From contig NZ_CCXI01000141.1 of NCBI RefSeq assembly GCF_000820705.1, positions 1-64,000 of the forward strand: a DNA stretch of 64,000 nt, read 5' to 3'. Source of the stretch: Clostridium polynesiense. Its GTDB lineage: Bacteria; Bacillota; Clostridia; Clostridiales; Clostridiaceae. The position numbers and the translations under genes were made by a program. Below the pieces are notes generated by a model. The model ran no database searches, was not told the DNA's origin, and saw only the letters and a list, made by a program, of their open reading frames with translations. This document shows, in pieces, positions 62,537 through 64,000 of this stretch. The number at the start of each line of letters is the position of its first letter. Within the stretch, counting starts at the first letter, position 1.

Positions 62537-63895
62537 CTAAATTGCTTCCGCCTTCTGCCCCAAAACTTTACCAAAGAAACTTCTTCTCTCCAAGACCAAT
62601 ACAGCCATTATAAGTCCTAAGGAAAGCAGCTCTGAAAAGGGCACTGTGAGCCATATTCCATTTACTCCAAAGGCTAAAGGAAGGAGCTTTAAAAGAATTC
62701 CTATAAATATTACCCCTCTGAACAAGGATATAGTATTGGAGTAATTATTTTTTGCAATAGCCTGGAAGTACGCTCCCATAACTATAGTAATTCCCATTAA
62801 AGGAAAGGCTATAAAATATCTCTTTATCCCTTCTACAGTCATAGCTATCATCTCTCCAGTTTCGCTGGTAAAGGCTGAAGCTATAACTTCCGGCTTCCAT
62901 AATCCCAAAAGTAAAAACAATATTCCTGTGATTACTCCTGAAGCTAATCCTAAGTTTCTTGCGGAAAGAGCTCTTTTATTCTTCATGGCTCCGTGATTAA
63001 TGCTTACAATAGGTTGTATACCCTGAGCTATTCCAGTTATTATTGCAACCAGCATTATAGAGCAGTTTGCTATAATACTGTAGGCCGCCACTCCTAACTC
63101 TCCTATAGAATTTAAAAGCTCTTTATTGAATAAAAATATAGCTATGCCGGAGCTTAGTTCTATGATGAAGCCGGCTAATCCTATAGCAGTTATTCTCCTT
63201 ACCACCTTTAAATCCAAAGCGGTAACACCAAGCTTCAGATGATTTTCTCCTGTAAAATGAAGAGATAATATTGAAACTGATATCATTGCGGACATTACCG
63301 TTGCTATTGCCGCTCCTCTCATGCCCATATTAAGTGGATATATAAATATATAATCAAAAACCAAATTTGTCAGTCCCCCGGCTATAGCAGAAAACATGGC
63401 TCTTTTATATCCTCTGTCGTTTCTAACCAAAGCGGTAAGATTCTGTACCATAAGGAAAAATGGGCTGAAAAGAAGTATTACTCCTAAATATTCTTTAACT
63501 AAGGGAAGCATATCCTTAGTTGCTCCAAGAGCCAAAGCTATTTTATCCAAGAATAAGGTGCCGGTTATACTGTAGAAAGCTCCCATTATAACACCTAAGG
63601 TAACAGAACTTTTAAAGAATTTTACCGCAGACTTTTCATCTCCTGATCCTCTGCTTATAGACATAGCTGTAGCTCCGCCTCCGCCTATGAGCATTCCTGT
63701 ACCGTAAATTATATTATATATAGGAAGAGATATATTAAGAGCAGTTAATCCTTCCTTGCCTATACCTCTTCCTATAAAAATAGTATCAAATAAAATATAT
63801 AAAGACACTGTGATCATACCAAGTACGCTGGTAGATACATATTTAAAAAATAAAACCTTTATATCATCCTCTAATAAATTCAGCTTATGTTTCAT
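62537..63895 (-). CDS. MATE-family multidrug efflux transporter
   Basis: 452 residues, twelve predicted membrane helices in two similar halves. MATE blocks include SLYILFDTIFIGRGIGKEGLTALNISLPIYNIIYG near the start and NCSIMLVAIITGIAQGIQPIVSINHGA in the second half. It should export organic cations or drugs in exchange for Na+ or H+. AAGGAGGG lies before the ATG. The promoter has a MerR-type layout, pointing to drug-induced expression. The 62246-62536 gap is AT-rich with no clear element. Confidence 0.9.
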   Translation of the reverse strand: MKHKLNLLEDDIKVLFFKYVSTSVLGMITVSLYILFDTIFIGRGIGKEGLTALNISLPIYNIIYGTGMLIGGGGATAMSISRGSGDEKSAVKFFKSSVTLGVIMGAFYSITGTLFLDKIALALGATKDMLPLVKEYLGVILLFSPFFLMVQNLTALVRNDRGYKRAMFSAIAGGLTNLVFDYIFIYPLNMGMRGAAIATVMSAMISVSILSLHFTGENHLKLGVTALDLKVVRRITAIGLAGFIIELSSGIAIFLFNKELLNSIGELGVAAYSIIANCSIMLVAIITGIAQGIQPIVSINHGAMKNKRALSARNLGLASGVITGILFLLLGLWKPEVIASAFTSETGEMIAMTVEGIKRYFIAFPLMGITIVMGAYFQAIAKNNYSNTISLFRGVIFIGILLKLLPLAFGVNGIWLTVPFSELLSLGLIMAVLVLERRSFFGKVLGQKAEAI

Positions 63896-63923
63896 AGCTA
63901 TCCCTCCTTACTGCACCTCACCT

Positions 63924-63954
63924 ATTTTAAAGGTTATAGTAACTATAAGGTCAA
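63924..63954 (-). promoter_or_regulatory. MerR-type promoter of the MATE pump
   Basis: On the reverse strand TTGACC (63949-63954) and TAAAAT (63924-63929) are 19 bases apart, longer than normal. The spacer holds a perfect 15-base dyad TTATAGT-T-ACTATAA (63934-63948). MerR-family activators bind such a dyad and untwist the over-long spacer. No MerR gene is inside the window. Confidence 0.75.
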
Positions 63955-64000
63955 TACTATTTTGAAAACTTTTTTATAGGAAGCTGAATTTCAGTGATAA

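Overview
The window is 64 kb of a low-GC (about one-third G+C), AT-rich Firmicutes chromosome. Its content points to an anaerobic, spore-forming Clostridium-like organism: a tandem Csp germination protease followed by what looks like the start of sleC, a flavodiiron protein with a RIC protein, two T-box leaders, a BceRS-BceAB-type module, and Shine-Dalgarno sites close to AAGGAGG before most genes. I see no rRNA, tRNA, prophage, transposase or CRISPR array. The region looks like core and metabolic chromosome.

Layout. 1-3.8 kb: germination protease and the cut-off next gene (minus). 3.9-7.3 kb: XRE regulator, DUF3783, cyclophilin, STAS-like protein and a frameshifted glutamate racemase (all minus). 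7.5-12.9 kb: large glutamine synthetase, zinc-ribbon protein, HD-GYP phosphodiesterase and lipoprotein esterase (plus). 13-16.2 kb: membrane-anchored MutS-like ATPase and a short-chain dehydrogenase. 16.3-19.6 kb: polysaccharide deacetylase and glucose PTS with an antitermination leader. 19.7-28.5 kb: frameshifted map, FMN-binding lipoprotein, tyrS with Tyr T-box, an ectonucleotidase-type phosphodiesterase, a hydrolase and a frameshifted M3 peptidase. 28.6-33.2 kb: antimicrobial-peptide sensing and export module. 33.9-35.3 kb: asnA with Asn T-box. 35.3-35.5 kb: a candidate orphan small RNA. 35.5-45.3 kb: cobalamin assembly and uptake (cobC-cobU-cobS, then a B12-riboswitch operon cobQ-cbiB-cobD-cobT-btuF-btuC-btuD). 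45.4-54.2 kb: cytoplasmic alpha-amylase, DsbA-like protein, a multi-domain beta-sandwich protein, a Ser/Thr kinase and a calcium-type P-ATPase behind a yybP-ykoY (manganese) riboswitch. 54.2-64 kb: DJ-1-like protein, YhdH-type reductase, the NO/O2-stress set (Crp/Fnr regulator, flavodiiron protein, RIC), topB and a MATE pump with a MerR-type promoter.

Three things stand out. First, a dispersed palindromic repeat built on GGTGCCTGGCACC flanked by TGTCACTTGTCA occurs about nine times, nearly all between genes. One inverted pair forms a 27-bp perfect hairpin exactly where transcription of the B12-riboswitch operon should start, and one copy forms the C-terminus of the BceB-like permease. Second, a consensus promoter and a strong terminator with no credible gene between them predict a ~90-nt RNA near 35.4 kb. 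Third, five genes are interrupted: murI, map, the M3 peptidase and the beta-sandwich protein each lack one base, and cobD has an in-frame TAA. A sixth gene has ATA where ATG is expected. This could be real decay or errors in the assembled sequence; reads or a re-sequenced strain would decide.
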